DNA of 64,000 nucleotides from Sphingomonas aerolata (GTDB taxonomy: Bacteria > Pseudomonadota > Alphaproteobacteria > Sphingomonadales > Sphingomonadaceae): positions 558,001 through 622,000 of the forward strand of contig NZ_PZZN01000003.1 of the NCBI RefSeq assembly GCF_003046295.1. The letters run 5' to 3'. Within the stretch, counting starts at the first letter, position 1. Each line of letters opens with the position of its first letter. Position numbers and translations under genes: made by a program. Below the pieces are notes generated by a model. That model searched no databases. It was not told where the DNA came from and saw only the letters and a program-made list of their open reading frames with translations. Below, in pieces: positions 1 to 11,264 of the stretch.

Positions 1-1
1 G

Positions 2-721
2 CGGGTCTTCGTCGGCGACGGGACGGAATTTCCGGTACCGGTCAAGCCCGCGGCGAACGACGTGGCCGTGCCTTCCCAGACGATACCCGACTGGGCCCGG
101 CACGCGGCACCGAAGGAGTCGCGACCGTCGCGACCGTTGTCGCCATCTGCGCTCGGCGAGGATGCGGTGTCCGACCCGCCGCCGACCCCGGAGATGCGGC
201 TTGCGGCCGAACGCGGCGCGTTGATCCACAAGCTGCTCGAGCGCCTTCCCGCGGTCGACGGCGGTTCGCGGGCGGCGGCGGCGGATCGCTGGCTCGGCCA
301 GGCCGGCGGTGTTTCCGATCCCGCCGCGCGTGCGGAAATTGCAGCGAGCGCGATCGGCGTGATCGAGCATCCGCGCTTCGCAGACCTGTTCGGTATCGAC
401 TCGCTTGCCGAAGCGCCGATCGCGGCCACGCTGGCGGACGGCATCGTGGTATCGGGCACCGTCGACCGGCTGCTGATCGGTGCGGAGACCATCCGGGTGA
501 TCGATTTCAAGACCGGGCGGCGTGCGCCGCGCGGGCTCGACGAGGTGCCGGACTATCATCTCAAGCAGATGGCGGCCTATGCGGCGGCGTTGCGGGTGAT
601 CTTTCCGGGGCGGACGATCGAGGCGGCGTTGCTGTACACCGCGGCACCCCGATTGATCGAGATATCGGCCGATATGCTCGACAGGCACAAGCCGCGCTAT
701 GCGATGACGGAGCAAAGCTAG
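2..721 (+). CDS. addA: AddA (double-strand break repair helicase-nuclease), C-terminal part only
   Basis: The open frame enters from the left edge and ends at a TAG, so only about 239 C-terminal residues are visible. They match the PD-(D/E)XK nuclease region of AddA: a GALIHKLLE helix with the conserved His, then GTVDRLL and VIDFKTGR, which carry the catalytic Asp and Lys, then QMAAYAAAL. AddAB resects DNA ends for recombination, the alphaproteobacterial counterpart of RecBCD. The gene for thioredoxin follows after 65 bases, as is usual for addBA-trxA clusters. The helicase part lies outside the window. The nuclease identification is confident; AddA rather than another UvrD-type helicase-nuclease follows from the trxA neighbour. 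Confidence 0.85.
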   Translation, partial: RVFVGDGTEFPVPVKPAANDVAVPSQTIPDWARHAAPKESRPSRPLSPSALGEDAVSDPPPTPEMRLAAERGALIHKLLERLPAVDGGSRAAAADRWLGQAGGVSDPAARAEIAASAIGVIEHPRFADLFGIDSLAEAPIAATLADGIVVSGTVDRLLIGAETIRVIDFKTGRRAPRGLDEVPDYHLKQMAAYAAALRVIFPGRTIEAALLYTAAPRLIEISADMLDRHKPRYAMTEQS

Positions 722-786
722 GCTGTCGACGGTTGAGACGCGTGCAGCCGGACCCTAGATTACGGTATAACGAAGGAGATATTTCA

Positions 787-1110
787 GTGGCAACCAAGCA
801 GATCACCGATGCGAGCTTCAATGCCGACGTGTTGAACGCCGACGGCCCCGTGCTCGTCGATTTCTGGGCCGAATGGTGCGGGCCGTGCAAGATGATCGGG
901 CCGAGCCTCGAGGAGCTGTCCGAGGAACTGGGCGAGAAGGTGACGATCGCCAAGCTCAACATCGACGAGAACCCCGATGCGCCGGGCCAGTATGGCGTGC
1001 GCGGGATCCCGACGATGATCCTGTTCAAGGGCGGCGCCCCGGCAGCAACCAAGGTTGGTGCGGCACCCAAGGGCCAGCTCAAGGCGTGGCTTGAAGGCGA
1101 GCTCGCCTAA
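787..1110 (+). CDS. trxA: Thioredoxin
   Basis: This 107-residue protein is a normal-length cytoplasmic thioredoxin with the redox motif WCGPCK at residues 30-35 (Cys31 and Cys34) and the cis-Pro segment GIPTM further on. It reduces protein disulfides using electrons from thioredoxin reductase. The frame is open upstream to 733, but the GTG at 787 is preferred because GAAGGAG lies just ahead of it and the product then begins MATKQITD, as typical thioredoxins do. It sits downstream of addA and ends at a strong hairpin shared with argJ. Confidence 0.96.
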   Translation: MATKQITDASFNADVLNADGPVLVDFWAEWCGPCKMIGPSLEELSEELGEKVTIAKLNIDENPDAPGQYGVRGIPTMILFKGGAPAATKVGAAPKGQLKAWLEGELA

Positions 1111-1126
1111 GACGGTACGTACCACT

Positions 1127-1157
1127 ACCGCCACCTCAGACTTTTTGAGGTGGCGGT
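1127..1157. terminator. Bidirectional hairpin terminator between trxA and argJ
   Basis: A perfect 12-bp inverted repeat (1127-1138 with 1146-1157) encloses a 7-base loop. It lies between the convergent stops of trxA (1110) and argJ (1169). The loop and stem edge contain a run of five T on the plus strand, but no long U tract follows the stem. It probably ends transcription from both sides. Confidence 0.75.
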
Positions 1158-1168
1158 TAGAGGTGAGC

Positions 1169-2389
1169 TCAGCTTCGATAGTCGGCGTTGATCGAGATAT
1201 ATCCGTGCGTCAGGTCGCAGGTCCACACCGTGGCCGCACCGTCGCCCAGCGCGAGATCGACGCCGATCTCGATGTCCTGCCCCTTCAGATGGTCCGCAAC
1301 GGGCGCCTCGTCATAGCCGCTGAGCGCGAGCCCGCCCTCAGCCACTTGCGTATTGCCGAAGCGGATCGACAATGTGTCGCGGTCGGCTGGCTCTCCCGCC
1401 TTGCCGACGGCCATCACGACACGACCCCAATTGGCGTCCTCGCCGGCGACCGCCGTCTTGACCAGAGGCGAGTTGGCGATGCTCATTGCAATCCGGTGTG
1501 CGCTACGGTCGCTGTCCGCGCCGGTCACCCGGATCTCGATCAGCTTCTGCGCGCCTTCGCCGTCGCGGACGACCAGCAGGGCAAGCTGATGGCATAGATC
1601 GACCAGCGCCGCGCGGAACGCATCCGCCCCGATGCTGTCGTCGTCGCTAAGTGGAGCGTTACCCGCCTTCCCCGTTGCGAATGCGAGCACCGTGTCGCTG
1701 GTCGAGGTGTCGCTGTCGACGGTGATGCACGAGAAGCTCGGAGCATTGGCCTTGGACAGTGCGGCCTGGAGAAACGCCGGCTCGACCGCGGCATCGGTAA
1801 AGATGAAGCCGAGCATCGTCGCCATGTCCGGTGCGATCATCCCCGAGCCCTTGATGATGCCGACCAAAGTGACGGTCCGATCGCCGATCACCGCGGTCGT
1901 CACCGCACCCTTGGTAAAGGTATCGGTGGTCATGATCGTCGCGGCGGCGTCCTCCCAGCCGCACGGTGCGGCCGCGAACGCGGCGTCGAGCCCGGCTTCG
2001 GCCTTGTCGATCGGCAACGGTACGCCGATCACGCCAGTCGAGGCGACGAACACGTCCGAAGGCTGACAGCCAAGATGCGCTGCCGTGCGTGCGGCGATCG
2101 CCTCCACCGCTGCACGGCCACGCGCACCGGTAAAGGCGTTCGAATTGCCCGCGTTGACGACCAGCGCGCGCGCCTGCCCGAGCGTCAGCGCCGCGCGGCA
2201 CCACTCGACCTCGGGCGACGGACATTTGCTCTGCGTAAGGACGCCCGCAACGACCGTCCCCGGATCGAGCGTCACGAACGTCAGGTCGCACCGGTCCCAG
2301 GCCTTGTAGCCGGCACGCGCGACATGCGGCACGACCCCGTCGATCAAAGGGGCGGCGGGGAAGGGCAAGGCGAGCGGCGAGATCTGCAT
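1169..2389 (-). CDS. argJ: Bifunctional glutamate N-acetyltransferase / amino-acid acetyltransferase (ArgJ)
   Basis: The 406-residue product has the length and motifs of ArgJ. VVNAGNSNAFTG (77-88) and KGSGMIAPDMATML (180-193) are both present. The second contains the Ala190-Thr191 bond at which the precursor cleaves itself; the new N-terminal Thr is the nucleophile. ArgJ transfers acetyl from N-acetylornithine to glutamate, giving the cyclic route of arginine biosynthesis. The product begins MQISPLALPFP, which fits family N-termini. The gene converges on trxA. Confidence 0.95.
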   Translation of the reverse strand: MQISPLALPFPAAPLIDGVVPHVARAGYKAWDRCDLTFVTLDPGTVVAGVLTQSKCPSPEVEWCRAALTLGQARALVVNAGNSNAFTGARGRAAVEAIAARTAAHLGCQPSDVFVASTGVIGVPLPIDKAEAGLDAAFAAAPCGWEDAAATIMTTDTFTKGAVTTAVIGDRTVTLVGIIKGSGMIAPDMATMLGFIFTDAAVEPAFLQAALSKANAPSFSCITVDSDTSTSDTVLAFATGKAGNAPLSDDDSIGADAFRAALVDLCHQLALLVVRDGEGAQKLIEIRVTGADSDRSAHRIAMSIANSPLVKTAVAGEDANWGRVVMAVGKAGEPADRDTLSIRFGNTQVAEGGLALSGYDEAPVADHLKGQDIEIGVDLALGDGAATVWTCDLTHGYISINADYRS

Positions 2390-2647
2390 CCGGCCTTCAT
2401 AGTCGCTGCGGTCCGGCCCGCAAGATCGCGGGTCGCGTCTGACAGACGCCCGTCGACCGGTGTCCCGTGCGGTTGGGGGCTATCGCATGACATCTGCGCG
2501 CGTCGACGGTCGACGAGCGTCCGTCAGGATCGTCGTTCCTACGCACCACGCCGTCCCCTTACGGATCGAGCGTCCGCGCGTTCGCCGGGTGCTTCCGTCC
2601 GACGAATGGTAGATTTTCCACGCAAGCTCGCATACAGCCGGTCCCGC

Positions 2648-2899
2648 ATGAACCTGCTGCTTCTCCTTTCTGCCCTCCTGTCCGCGCTGACCGGCGCGGT
2701 GCCCGGTGTGCGTGGGCAGTCCGCGCAGGCGGTGGCGCAGGGCAGCGTTTGCGCGCAGTCCGCTGCGGTGGCGGTGGTGAAGGTCGCGGTACGACCGGTC
2801 GCCGCGCTCGCCTCGCTCGACGACGTTGCCACCTCGGCGACGCTGCCCGTCGTCGCGATCATCACGGCCCCTATCTGGATGGACCGTCGGCGCGAATAG
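2648..2899 (+). CDS. Small exported protein of unknown function immediately upstream of secA
   Basis: The 83-residue product starts MNLLLLLSALLSALTG, a clear signal-peptide or membrane segment, followed by an Ala/Val-rich region and a short basic tail (PIWMDRRRE). I recognise no domain. The ATG at 2648 is chosen because the hydrophobic N-terminus begins there; the frame is open further upstream but that part looks like shadow sequence of the argJ region. secA starts 97 bases downstream on the same strand, so the two are probably cotranscribed. Its position and exported character recall secM upstream of secA in Escherichia coli, which is an inference only. Confidence 0.6.
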   Translation: MNLLLLLSALLSALTGAVPGVRGQSAQAVAQGSVCAQSAAVAVVKVAVRPVAALASLDDVATSATLPVVAIITAPIWMDRRRE

Positions 2900-2996
2900 C
2901 GCCGCGCGCCTGATCTCCCGGCCTGCGGGCCACTCCTCCTCTTTGCGCGTGCGTGCCTCCGCGTGCCGTCGCGCCCTATAATCAGGAAATCAGCCC

Positions 2997-5735
<2,739 letters not shown>

Positions 5736-5797
5736 ACGCTGCTTTGACGGGCCGGCCGTTTAGCGGCTGCGCCAGGGTGGCAGCATGGCAGGCAATA

Positions 5798-5834
5798 AAA
5801 AGCCGGGCCGTCCCACATGGACGGTCCGGCTTTT
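5798..5834. terminator. Bidirectional hairpin terminator after secA
   Basis: Arms 5798-5813 and 5819-5834 pair over 16 bases with one G-T wobble around a 5-base loop. A-rich sequence flanks the left arm and TTTT ends the right arm, so it reads as an intrinsic terminator on either strand. It separates the convergent secA and the glycine-rich lipoprotein gene. Confidence 0.85.
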
Positions 5835-5874
5835 GCTTGTACGCTTGGTTGCGGCGGTGCGGCCGCGACGCTGC

Positions 5875-6495
5875 TTACTTTGGCAGGATGACGCTCGGCC
5901 CGATATTGTCGACGACTTGCTTTGCATTGAACGCACGGATGTTGTCGCGCGGGATCGGCCCCTTGCGCATCACGATCTCGGCCGTCGCTTCGTAGCGGTC
6001 GATCGTGCGGACGTCGAAGTCGTTGCCCCATGGGCCACCGAACCCGCCGCCGCCAAAGCCACCGAAGCCGCCACCGATATAGGGATCCCAGCTCCGCCAG
6101 CCGAAGCCGCGGCCGCGATAGCGCCACGACGGACCCCAATAGCCACCAAAGCCGCCATAACCGAACCCGCCGCCGATCCCCGGGGTCGAATAGGTGCGCG
6201 ACTGAAGATTGGTATCGCGGTCCGCCATCAGGAAATAATCATATCCCTGCTGGAGCGTGAGTTCCGCCGCGCGGAAGAAGAGGTAGCGTTCGACGGTGTC
6301 GCGCGACGTGACGCTGTTGCCCGCGAAGCTGACGAGGAAGCGGTTATCTTCGATCCGGCGATCGCTATAGCCGGTGCGGTTGAACCCCTGGCCAGTGGCC
6401 GGGCGGTAGGTGGTTTCGGTCGCACAACCCGCGACCAGCAACGTGCTCGTGGCGAGAGCTGCCAGCAGGACCTTGCGACCAGGCATGATGAACAT
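5875..6495 (-). CDS. CC0125/CC1285-type glycine-rich lipoprotein
   Basis: The 206-residue product has a lipoprotein signal ending in the lipobox LVAGC, so it should be lipidated and held at an outer or inner membrane. Residues about 29-95 form a conserved globular part (TYRPATG, RFLVSFAGNS, ERYLFFRAAELTLQQGYDYF) seen in the CC0125/CC1285 lipoprotein family; a Gly/Phe/Trp/Tyr-rich low-complexity stretch follows before a conserved tail. The first ATG has GGAG ten bases upstream and is preferred over the internal ATG at codon 4. No function is established for the family as far as I know. It has its own promoter region and converges on secA. Confidence 0.8.
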   Translation of the reverse strand: MFIMPGRKVLLAALATSTLLVAGCATETTYRPATGQGFNRTGYSDRRIEDNRFLVSFAGNSVTSRDTVERYLFFRAAELTLQQGYDYFLMADRDTNLQSRTYSTPGIGGGFGYGGFGGYWGPSWRYRGRGFGWRSWDPYIGGGFGGFGGGGFGGPWGNDFDVRTIDRYEATAEIVMRKGPIPRDNIRAFNAKQVVDNIGPSVILPK

Positions 6496-6649
6496 GATTG
6501 TCGTCTCCGTTCGCGGCGAATGCGGCGAAACGCCTTACATTAGCCTTCAGTGGTGGAACGGTTGATGAACGGGATTGGTCCACGGGTCCATGACGGTGAT
6601 TGAATAAACCACCTCGGCGCCGTCATAGGCCGTCGTCCGCGACGCAGGA

Positions 6650-7066
6650 TCAGTCTCCGATCAGATGAAGCGCCAGCGAGCGACCATGGGGACGACGGCG
6701 ATGCTCGAACAAGTAGATTCCCTGCCACGTGCCGAGCGCGAGCGTGGCGTCGATCACTGGGATCGACAATTGTACCTGCGTGAGAGCGGCGCGCAGATGC
6801 GCCGGCATGTCGTCGGGCCCTTCGTCATCGTGCAGATACGAACTCGATTCCGGCGCTATGCGCTCGAAATAAGCCTCGATATCCGTTCGGACCTCGGGCG
6901 CAGCGTTTTCCTGGATGAGCAGCGATGCGGAGGTATGGCGACATAACACCGTCAATAACCCGGACTGCATCGCCTGCGCATCGACCCAGCGCCGGATCGG
7001 GGCGGTAATGTCGACCAGCCCCTGCCGGCGGGTATCGATCGTGATCTGGGTCGTGGACTGCCGCAT
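6650..7066 (-). CDS. yjbQ: YjbQ / UPF0047 family protein
   Basis: The 138-residue product matches the YjbQ family throughout: VLCRHTSASLLIQENA near residues 41-56, DDEGPDDMPAHLRAAL in the middle, and LGTWQGIYLFEHR near the C-terminus. The conserved histidines form a metal site. Family members have weak thiamine-phosphate synthase activity, but the physiological role is unsettled. The ATG has GGAG seven bases upstream. It follows a small unknown gene on the same strand after 48 bases. Confidence 0.92.
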   Translation of the reverse strand: MRQSTTQITIDTRRQGLVDITAPIRRWVDAQAMQSGLLTVLCRHTSASLLIQENAAPEVRTDIEAYFERIAPESSSYLHDDEGPDDMPAHLRAALTQVQLSIPVIDATLALGTWQGIYLFEHRRRPHGRSLALHLIGD

Positions 7067-7114
7067 CGCTGCGCTCCTATGTGACTGCCTAGCCGGTCAG
7101 GTCCGTGACGATGC

Positions 7115-7408
7115 TCAACGCCTGTCGTCACGGCCTTGGTCGCCGTCGGCATCCGCCGGGACGTCGCGACCCAAATTGATCTCGTCATAGAGTTTGAGAA
7201 GATCGCTGACCTCCGCGATGACGGTTTCCTGCTCGGCGCGCCAGCGTGCCGTCGCGTCGTGCGTCGGCGTGCCGCACTTGCCATCGTGAAGCGTGAAACC
7301 TTGATCGATCAACCAGATGGTATCCGCCGCACGGGCCCGCTGCCGCCGCAGATGGAATACCCATTGTTCGATGACGCCGGAAGGAACGAGTCTGTCGATT
7401 TCACCCAT
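7115..7408 (-). CDS. Small conserved-looking protein of unknown function
   Basis: The 97-residue product is soluble, with no signal or membrane segment. It begins MGEIDRLVPSGVIEQWVF and contains a Trp/Arg-rich helical middle and a charged Asp/Arg-rich tail. I recognise no domain. Codon use looks like its neighbours and it lies 48 bases upstream of yjbQ on the same strand, so the pair could be cotranscribed. Support is ORF quality and context only. Confidence 0.55.
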   Translation of the reverse strand: MGEIDRLVPSGVIEQWVFHLRRQRARAADTIWLIDQGFTLHDGKCGTPTHDATARWRAEQETVIAEVSDLLKLYDEINLGRDVPADADGDQGRDDRR

Positions 7409-7643
7409 GGTCGGCGCCTACCCGACCTGCGTCGTGATTGTACAGCAGACGTTGCCGATGGTCCCGAATGCCGGAATCTCGACCCGGGAAACGGGTCTTG
7501 TGGAAGGCTGGAAAGTTCCGCCGGTTTTCGCCAAAACGCCTCGATTCAGCACGCTTTCGGGAACCGCTCACGACCAAGCGTGTTGAAAAGGTGGTAAAAA
7601 GCGTGTGTATTTTGGCTGCCATCCTGTCACCGGAACCCGATCA

Positions 7644-7856
7644 ATGCCTGTTATGTCCCACCGACCCGAGCGCGACCAGCCCTCGTTTCACCGCGTCGAT
7701 CAGTCTCCGCCACGCCTGTCGGACCGCTATGGTGCGGACAGGCTTGACGCCCTTTACCGGCGTGCCGCAGCCGATCGTGACCGGTTTCGCCAGCAGCAGT
7801 TGATCGCGATGCAGCCAAGCCTGCTCGAACGACTGCTCGGCAAGTTTCGCCGCTAA
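7644..7856 (+). CDS. Small basic protein of unknown function
   Basis: A 70-residue product rich in Arg, Gln and Asp, beginning MPVMSHRPERDQ and ending LLERLLGKFRR, with a probable amphipathic helix in its second half. The frame is open to a GTG at 7605, but the ATG at 7644 gives a more sensible N-terminus. No family is recognised, and it could be a chance frame in GC-rich DNA. Confidence 0.35.
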   Translation: MPVMSHRPERDQPSFHRVDQSPPRLSDRYGADRLDALYRRAAADRDRFRQQQLIAMQPSLLERLLGKFRR

Positions 7857-7873
7857 GAGGGGTCGACTGATAG

Positions 7874-8137
7874 CTACGCGTCGACCGGGAAGGTCGTCGC
7901 ATGGCGCAGTCCCTGAATTTCCGCCCAAGTGATGGGCCGGTCACGACCGACGCATTCGATGATCAATGAGTCGGCATCTTCGGCGGACAGTTCGTCCGCG
8001 GCTTTTATCATGTCTTCCAGCGAGCCTGTAGCGAGCTGCTCATCCGCGACCGGCACCGCATCCTCGCCGTTGACAGGGCTTTCGGCAGCCGCGCGTCGGA
8101 GCAGTTTTGCCGGCATTTTCCACATTGTCTTGAACAC
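7874..8137 (-). CDS. Small acidic protein of unknown function
   Basis: The 87-residue product begins MFKTMWKMPAKLLRRAA from a GTG at 8137 that has GGAG seven bases upstream; the longer frame to 8305 lacks such a site and its extension looks like noise. The body is acidic (SLEDMIKAADELSAEDADSL) and ends in a short conserved-looking segment with ITWAEIQGLRH. No domain is recognised and no membrane segment is seen. It converges on the small plus-strand frame ending at 7856. Confidence 0.5.
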   Translation of the reverse strand: MFKTMWKMPAKLLRRAAAESPVNGEDAVPVADEQLATGSLEDMIKAADELSAEDADSLIIECVGRDRPITWAEIQGLRHATTFPVDA

Positions 8138-8500
8138 GTTTACGCTCCAGCCCCCTGGCACGACCGCGATGCCGCAGGTTGCGCCAATGGTCCAGACCAT
8201 CGCCGCATGCCTGCGCCGATCGCAGCATCTCACGCGACGAATCGCACGATCCGTCCGATACGGTTGGGTTTGGCGTTGTCGTTGCGAACTGGGGTCGAAC
8301 AGCACGTCTTGAACGGCACCCGCGGTAGAGCCCGAGGCCGATGCGGCAATGTTGCCAATGGGCCGTCGATCGCGCGCATGGGGCGCAGGGCAGGGGCGGA
8401 CCCGGTCCTTACACTCAGGGCGTCTCTAGCGAAGATCTGCGCTCCGTCTTCTTCGAAGCGCAGATCGATTTTCAAGGGCTGGGCCTTCGAGTGCCTCCGA
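8138..8500. other. Gene-poor stretch upstream of the small acidic gene and downstream of the flotillin gene
   Basis: About 360 bases with no frame I can support. Overlapping frames exist on both strands but their products are Arg/Pro/Ala-rich shadow-like sequences. It must hold the promoter of the gene ending at 7874 and the 3' end of the flotillin transcript; no clear terminator hairpin was found. Confidence 0.4.
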
Positions 8501-10237
8501 TCAGGCCGGCGGGTTGCCCGTCCCACCATTAAGTGAAGCGGAATGTTTGTGGGCATCGTTGGAGGAGGCTCGGGCAGGCGCCGCATCCGCGCTGCTCCCG
8601 GCGAGCATGCCGTTCAACGAACTGCCGGTCATGCCGAGTTCCGCCATCAGGCCATCGATGAGCGGGCCGCCGACGCGGTAGCGCATAGCGGCTGCGACCG
8701 CAGCGTCGGCAAGGTTGCCTTGGCCGCCCCCGGAGGCGCCATCGCTGCCACTGTCACCGTGCAGGCCCCGGGCGTCCAGGATGCTGATCTTGTCGATGTT
8801 CTCCATCGGCTTGCTCGCCGCAGCGATAATCGCGGGCAACGCTTCTAGCATCGCGCGGCGGATCAGCAGTGCGGTTTGCGAGTCACTCAGCAAGTTGGTC
8901 GCCTCGTTCAGCGACGCCTGACCTGCCGCGTCGACCTTGAAGGCCGCCTCGCGGCCTTCCGCGCGCGCCTTCTCTGCATCTGCTTCGGCGGTTGCTTCAG
9001 TACGCAGGGCGCTCGCACGAGCTTCCGCGGCTTCCTTTTCGGCGGTCGCAGCGACGGTGATGCCGACGGCCTCTTCCTGCGCGCGCTGGGTGGCGGCAAT
9101 CACGGCGACATTCTTGTTTCGGTTGGCGATCTCGGTCGCCTTGGCAGTAGCGACGCTTTCCTCGGCTCGGACGGCCAGCGCGCGCGCTTCGTTGGCTGCC
9201 GCGGTGGCGGTCGATTCCTCTTCCGACTTCTGGGCGGTCTGCACCGCTGTTGTGATGCGTGCGATCTCGATCGTCCTGTCGCGCTCGATCGTCGCGGTCT
9301 GGATCGCGCCGTCACGCGCAATCGTGGCGGTCTGGATCACCTTGTCGGCTTCGGTCTGCGCGACGGTCTGCGCCTGGCCCGCGGTGATGCGGGCGATCTC
9401 GGCGAGGCGGGTCTGCTCGGCCTCGGCGGTGGCAATCGCGGTGGCCTGTTCCGCACGGCGCGCGGACAGCGTCTGCTCCTGTGTCAGGCGCGCCTGTTCG
9501 GCGGCCTGCGCGATCTCGAGCGACTGGTTGTTGGCGTCGAGGTTGCGCTGCTCGATCTCGACGCGATTGGTCGCGACGATGTCGTTGCGGATCTTCTTGC
9601 GCTCCTCGATCGTCCGCGTGAGCACGGTCAGCCCTTCGGCATCGAACGCGTTGTTCTCGTTGAAATGCTCGAACGCGGTCTGGTCGAAATGCGTGATGCT
9701 GACCGATTCGAGCTGAAAGCCGTTCATGTCCAGATCGGTCATCAGCGCCTCCTGCACCTTCTGGATGAAGTCGGCGCGGTTGGCGTGGAGGTGCTCCATC
9801 GTCATCGTCGCCGCGACCGAACGCAGCGCGGACACGAGCTTGCCGTCGAGCAGCGACTTCACCGCATCAGGGCTGTTGACCGAATCACCGAGCGTCTGCG
9901 CGGCCGCAGCGATCGACTCCGCGTCGGGCTTCACCTTGATGTGGAACAGCCCGACGACATCGACGCGCAGCTTGTCGAGCGTGATCAGCGCATCCTTGTT
10001 GAGGCGCGAGACCTCCAGCTTCACCGTCGTCAGCCGGACCTGCATCAGCTCATGGAGCACCGGGATTACCATGATGCCGCCGTTGAGCACGACCTTCTCG
10101 CCGCCGAAACCCGTGCGGATCAGCGCAACGTCCTTGGTTGCGCGGCGATAGAGCCGGGTCAGGATGATGCCGATCACCACCAGCGCGAACAGCACGATGC
10201 CGGCGTAGATCAGGACGTTCAGAAGCTGTGCGGGCAT
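8501..10237 (-). CDS. Flotillin family (SPFH domain) membrane protein, YqiK-like
   Basis: The 578-residue protein has an N-terminal membrane helix (about residues 7-29), then the SPFH/band-7 domain (about 35-200, with VVLNGGIMVIPVLHEL and MEHLHANRADF), then a long Ala/Glu/Gln-rich coiled coil (about 220-430) and a C-terminal tail. Flotillins scaffold detergent-resistant membrane microdomains. The start is set by GGAGG just upstream. A 205-residue OB-fold membrane protein is encoded 26 bases upstream on the same strand, the same pairing as YqiJ-YqiK of E. coli, so the two probably act together in the membrane. Confidence 0.93.
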   Translation of the reverse strand: MPAQLLNVLIYAGIVLFALVVIGIILTRLYRRATKDVALIRTGFGGEKVVLNGGIMVIPVLHELMQVRLTTVKLEVSRLNKDALITLDKLRVDVVGLFHIKVKPDAESIAAAAQTLGDSVNSPDAVKSLLDGKLVSALRSVAATMTMEHLHANRADFIQKVQEALMTDLDMNGFQLESVSITHFDQTAFEHFNENNAFDAEGLTVLTRTIEERKKIRNDIVATNRVEIEQRNLDANNQSLEIAQAAEQARLTQEQTLSARRAEQATAIATAEAEQTRLAEIARITAGQAQTVAQTEADKVIQTATIARDGAIQTATIERDRTIEIARITTAVQTAQKSEEESTATAAANEARALAVRAEESVATAKATEIANRNKNVAVIAATQRAQEEAVGITVAATAEKEAAEARASALRTEATAEADAEKARAEGREAAFKVDAAGQASLNEATNLLSDSQTALLIRRAMLEALPAIIAAASKPMENIDKISILDARGLHGDSGSDGASGGGQGNLADAAVAAAMRYRVGGPLIDGLMAELGMTGSSLNGMLAGSSADAAPARASSNDAHKHSASLNGGTGNPPA

Positions 10238-10263
10238 GAAACCCTCCCCGGTTATGATTGTGG

Positions 10264-10881
10264 TCAGATCGACTGCAGGAGCGCGTTGGCGTCGGGCAGC
10301 GCGTAGAAGAGTTTGCCGTCGCGGCGGACGATCAGGGCGGTCTCGCCGGTGGCGATCACGTCGGCGTCGTCGTGCGGCTCGACCATGATGAAGTGCGCCT
10401 GACCATGCTGATCGACGATCTTTGCACGGGCCGGCGATCCCCGGCGGGCGGTGCCTTCGAGGATGGTGCCGCGGCGGCGGAGGAAGTCGTCAGTGGAGAT
10501 TACACTGGTTTCGAAGCCGGGCATGATCCGGGCAAGCCCGTTGGCGGCCAGAGTGTTGAGCAGGCTGCCAGCGGCCAGCGCACCACCCGAGGCGAGACCC
10601 CAGTGCAGTGGGCCGCCGGTCAACGCGGTCGCGCCCTGCTGAATGGCTATCCCGGTGAGCGTGAAGCAGCCGAGCAACGAGGTCAGCCAGATCAGGATCG
10701 GCAGTTCGTGACCGAGGCCGAGCCAATCAAGCACGCCGCTATCGGTTTCGGCATAAACGTCCGCGTCGAGATCGAGATGGCCGAGCCCGAGGCCGATCGC
10801 CTCGATCAGCCCGATCCCGACCATTATGACGAACGCGATCGCGAACGGCGCGTACGCGGGCGTCAGGAAGATCGCGAACAT
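10264..10881 (-). CDS. YqiJ/NfeD-like membrane protein with C-terminal OB fold
   Basis: The 205-residue product starts MFAIFLTPAYAPFAIAF and has three or four hydrophobic segments in its first 115 residues, then a soluble C-terminal domain (about 140-205, with GSPARAKIVDQHGQAHFIMVEP) of the OB-fold type found in NfeD and YqiJ proteins. The longer upstream frame to 11151 is rejected as start because the extension is not membrane-like and looks non-coding. It precedes the flotillin gene in an apparent two-gene operon; NfeD-like proteins are the usual partners of SPFH proteins. Confidence 0.82.
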   Translation of the reverse strand: MFAIFLTPAYAPFAIAFVIMVGIGLIEAIGLGLGHLDLDADVYAETDSGVLDWLGLGHELPILIWLTSLLGCFTLTGIAIQQGATALTGGPLHWGLASGGALAAGSLLNTLAANGLARIMPGFETSVISTDDFLRRRGTILEGTARRGSPARAKIVDQHGQAHFIMVEPHDDADVIATGETALIVRRDGKLFYALPDANALLQSI

Positions 10882-11264
10882 AAGCCGTGGCAATGTTGGG
10901 GGCTCTGCTTGTGCATCGGCGAACTGGTAACGGACAGACGACAACGCTTCGTTACGAAACGCCGGCCGATCCGGATTTTGAACTCCATGTGTCGATGCTC
11001 CCCGAAGGGAGGCTAGCCCTGCGCCAAGACATTCGCAACGCGCGCTGAGTACACCGCCCGGGTTTGGATTCATCATCTGCACGGGATCTGCACGACAAGC
11101 GAACGGATCGTACGCGGACCTCGCGATCTGACGCTCACGGGACCGCTGCAAAGCACAACCTCGACAATCGGGGAGCGCGAAGATGAGTCGTCATGGAAGA
11201 CTGATGGCCAAGATCGGCGCTGCCTTTCCTGGCGGAGATACTGATCGACGACGGCAATGGCGCG
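10882..11264. other. Divergent intergenic region
   Basis: About 380 bases between the minus-strand OB-fold/flotillin operon and the plus-strand membrane protein gene. Promoters for both must lie here. The only coding sequence I can argue for is at its right end: the ATG at 11204 and following bases look like the true 5' end of the next gene in a shifted frame. Confidence 0.4.

Noticed and set aside
2977..2982. TATAAT just before secA
   Set aside because: It is 14 bases from the ATG and has no matching upstream hexamer at normal spacing, so a canonical promoter is unlikely.
7401..7622. 73-codon minus frame between two small genes
   Set aside because: Overlaps the 5' end of the gene at 7115-7408 and is Arg/Gly-rich noise.
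8876..10306. Long plus-strand frames opposite the flotillin gene
   Set aside because: Low-complexity shadow of the Ala/Glu-rich coiled coil; no ribosome site or domain.
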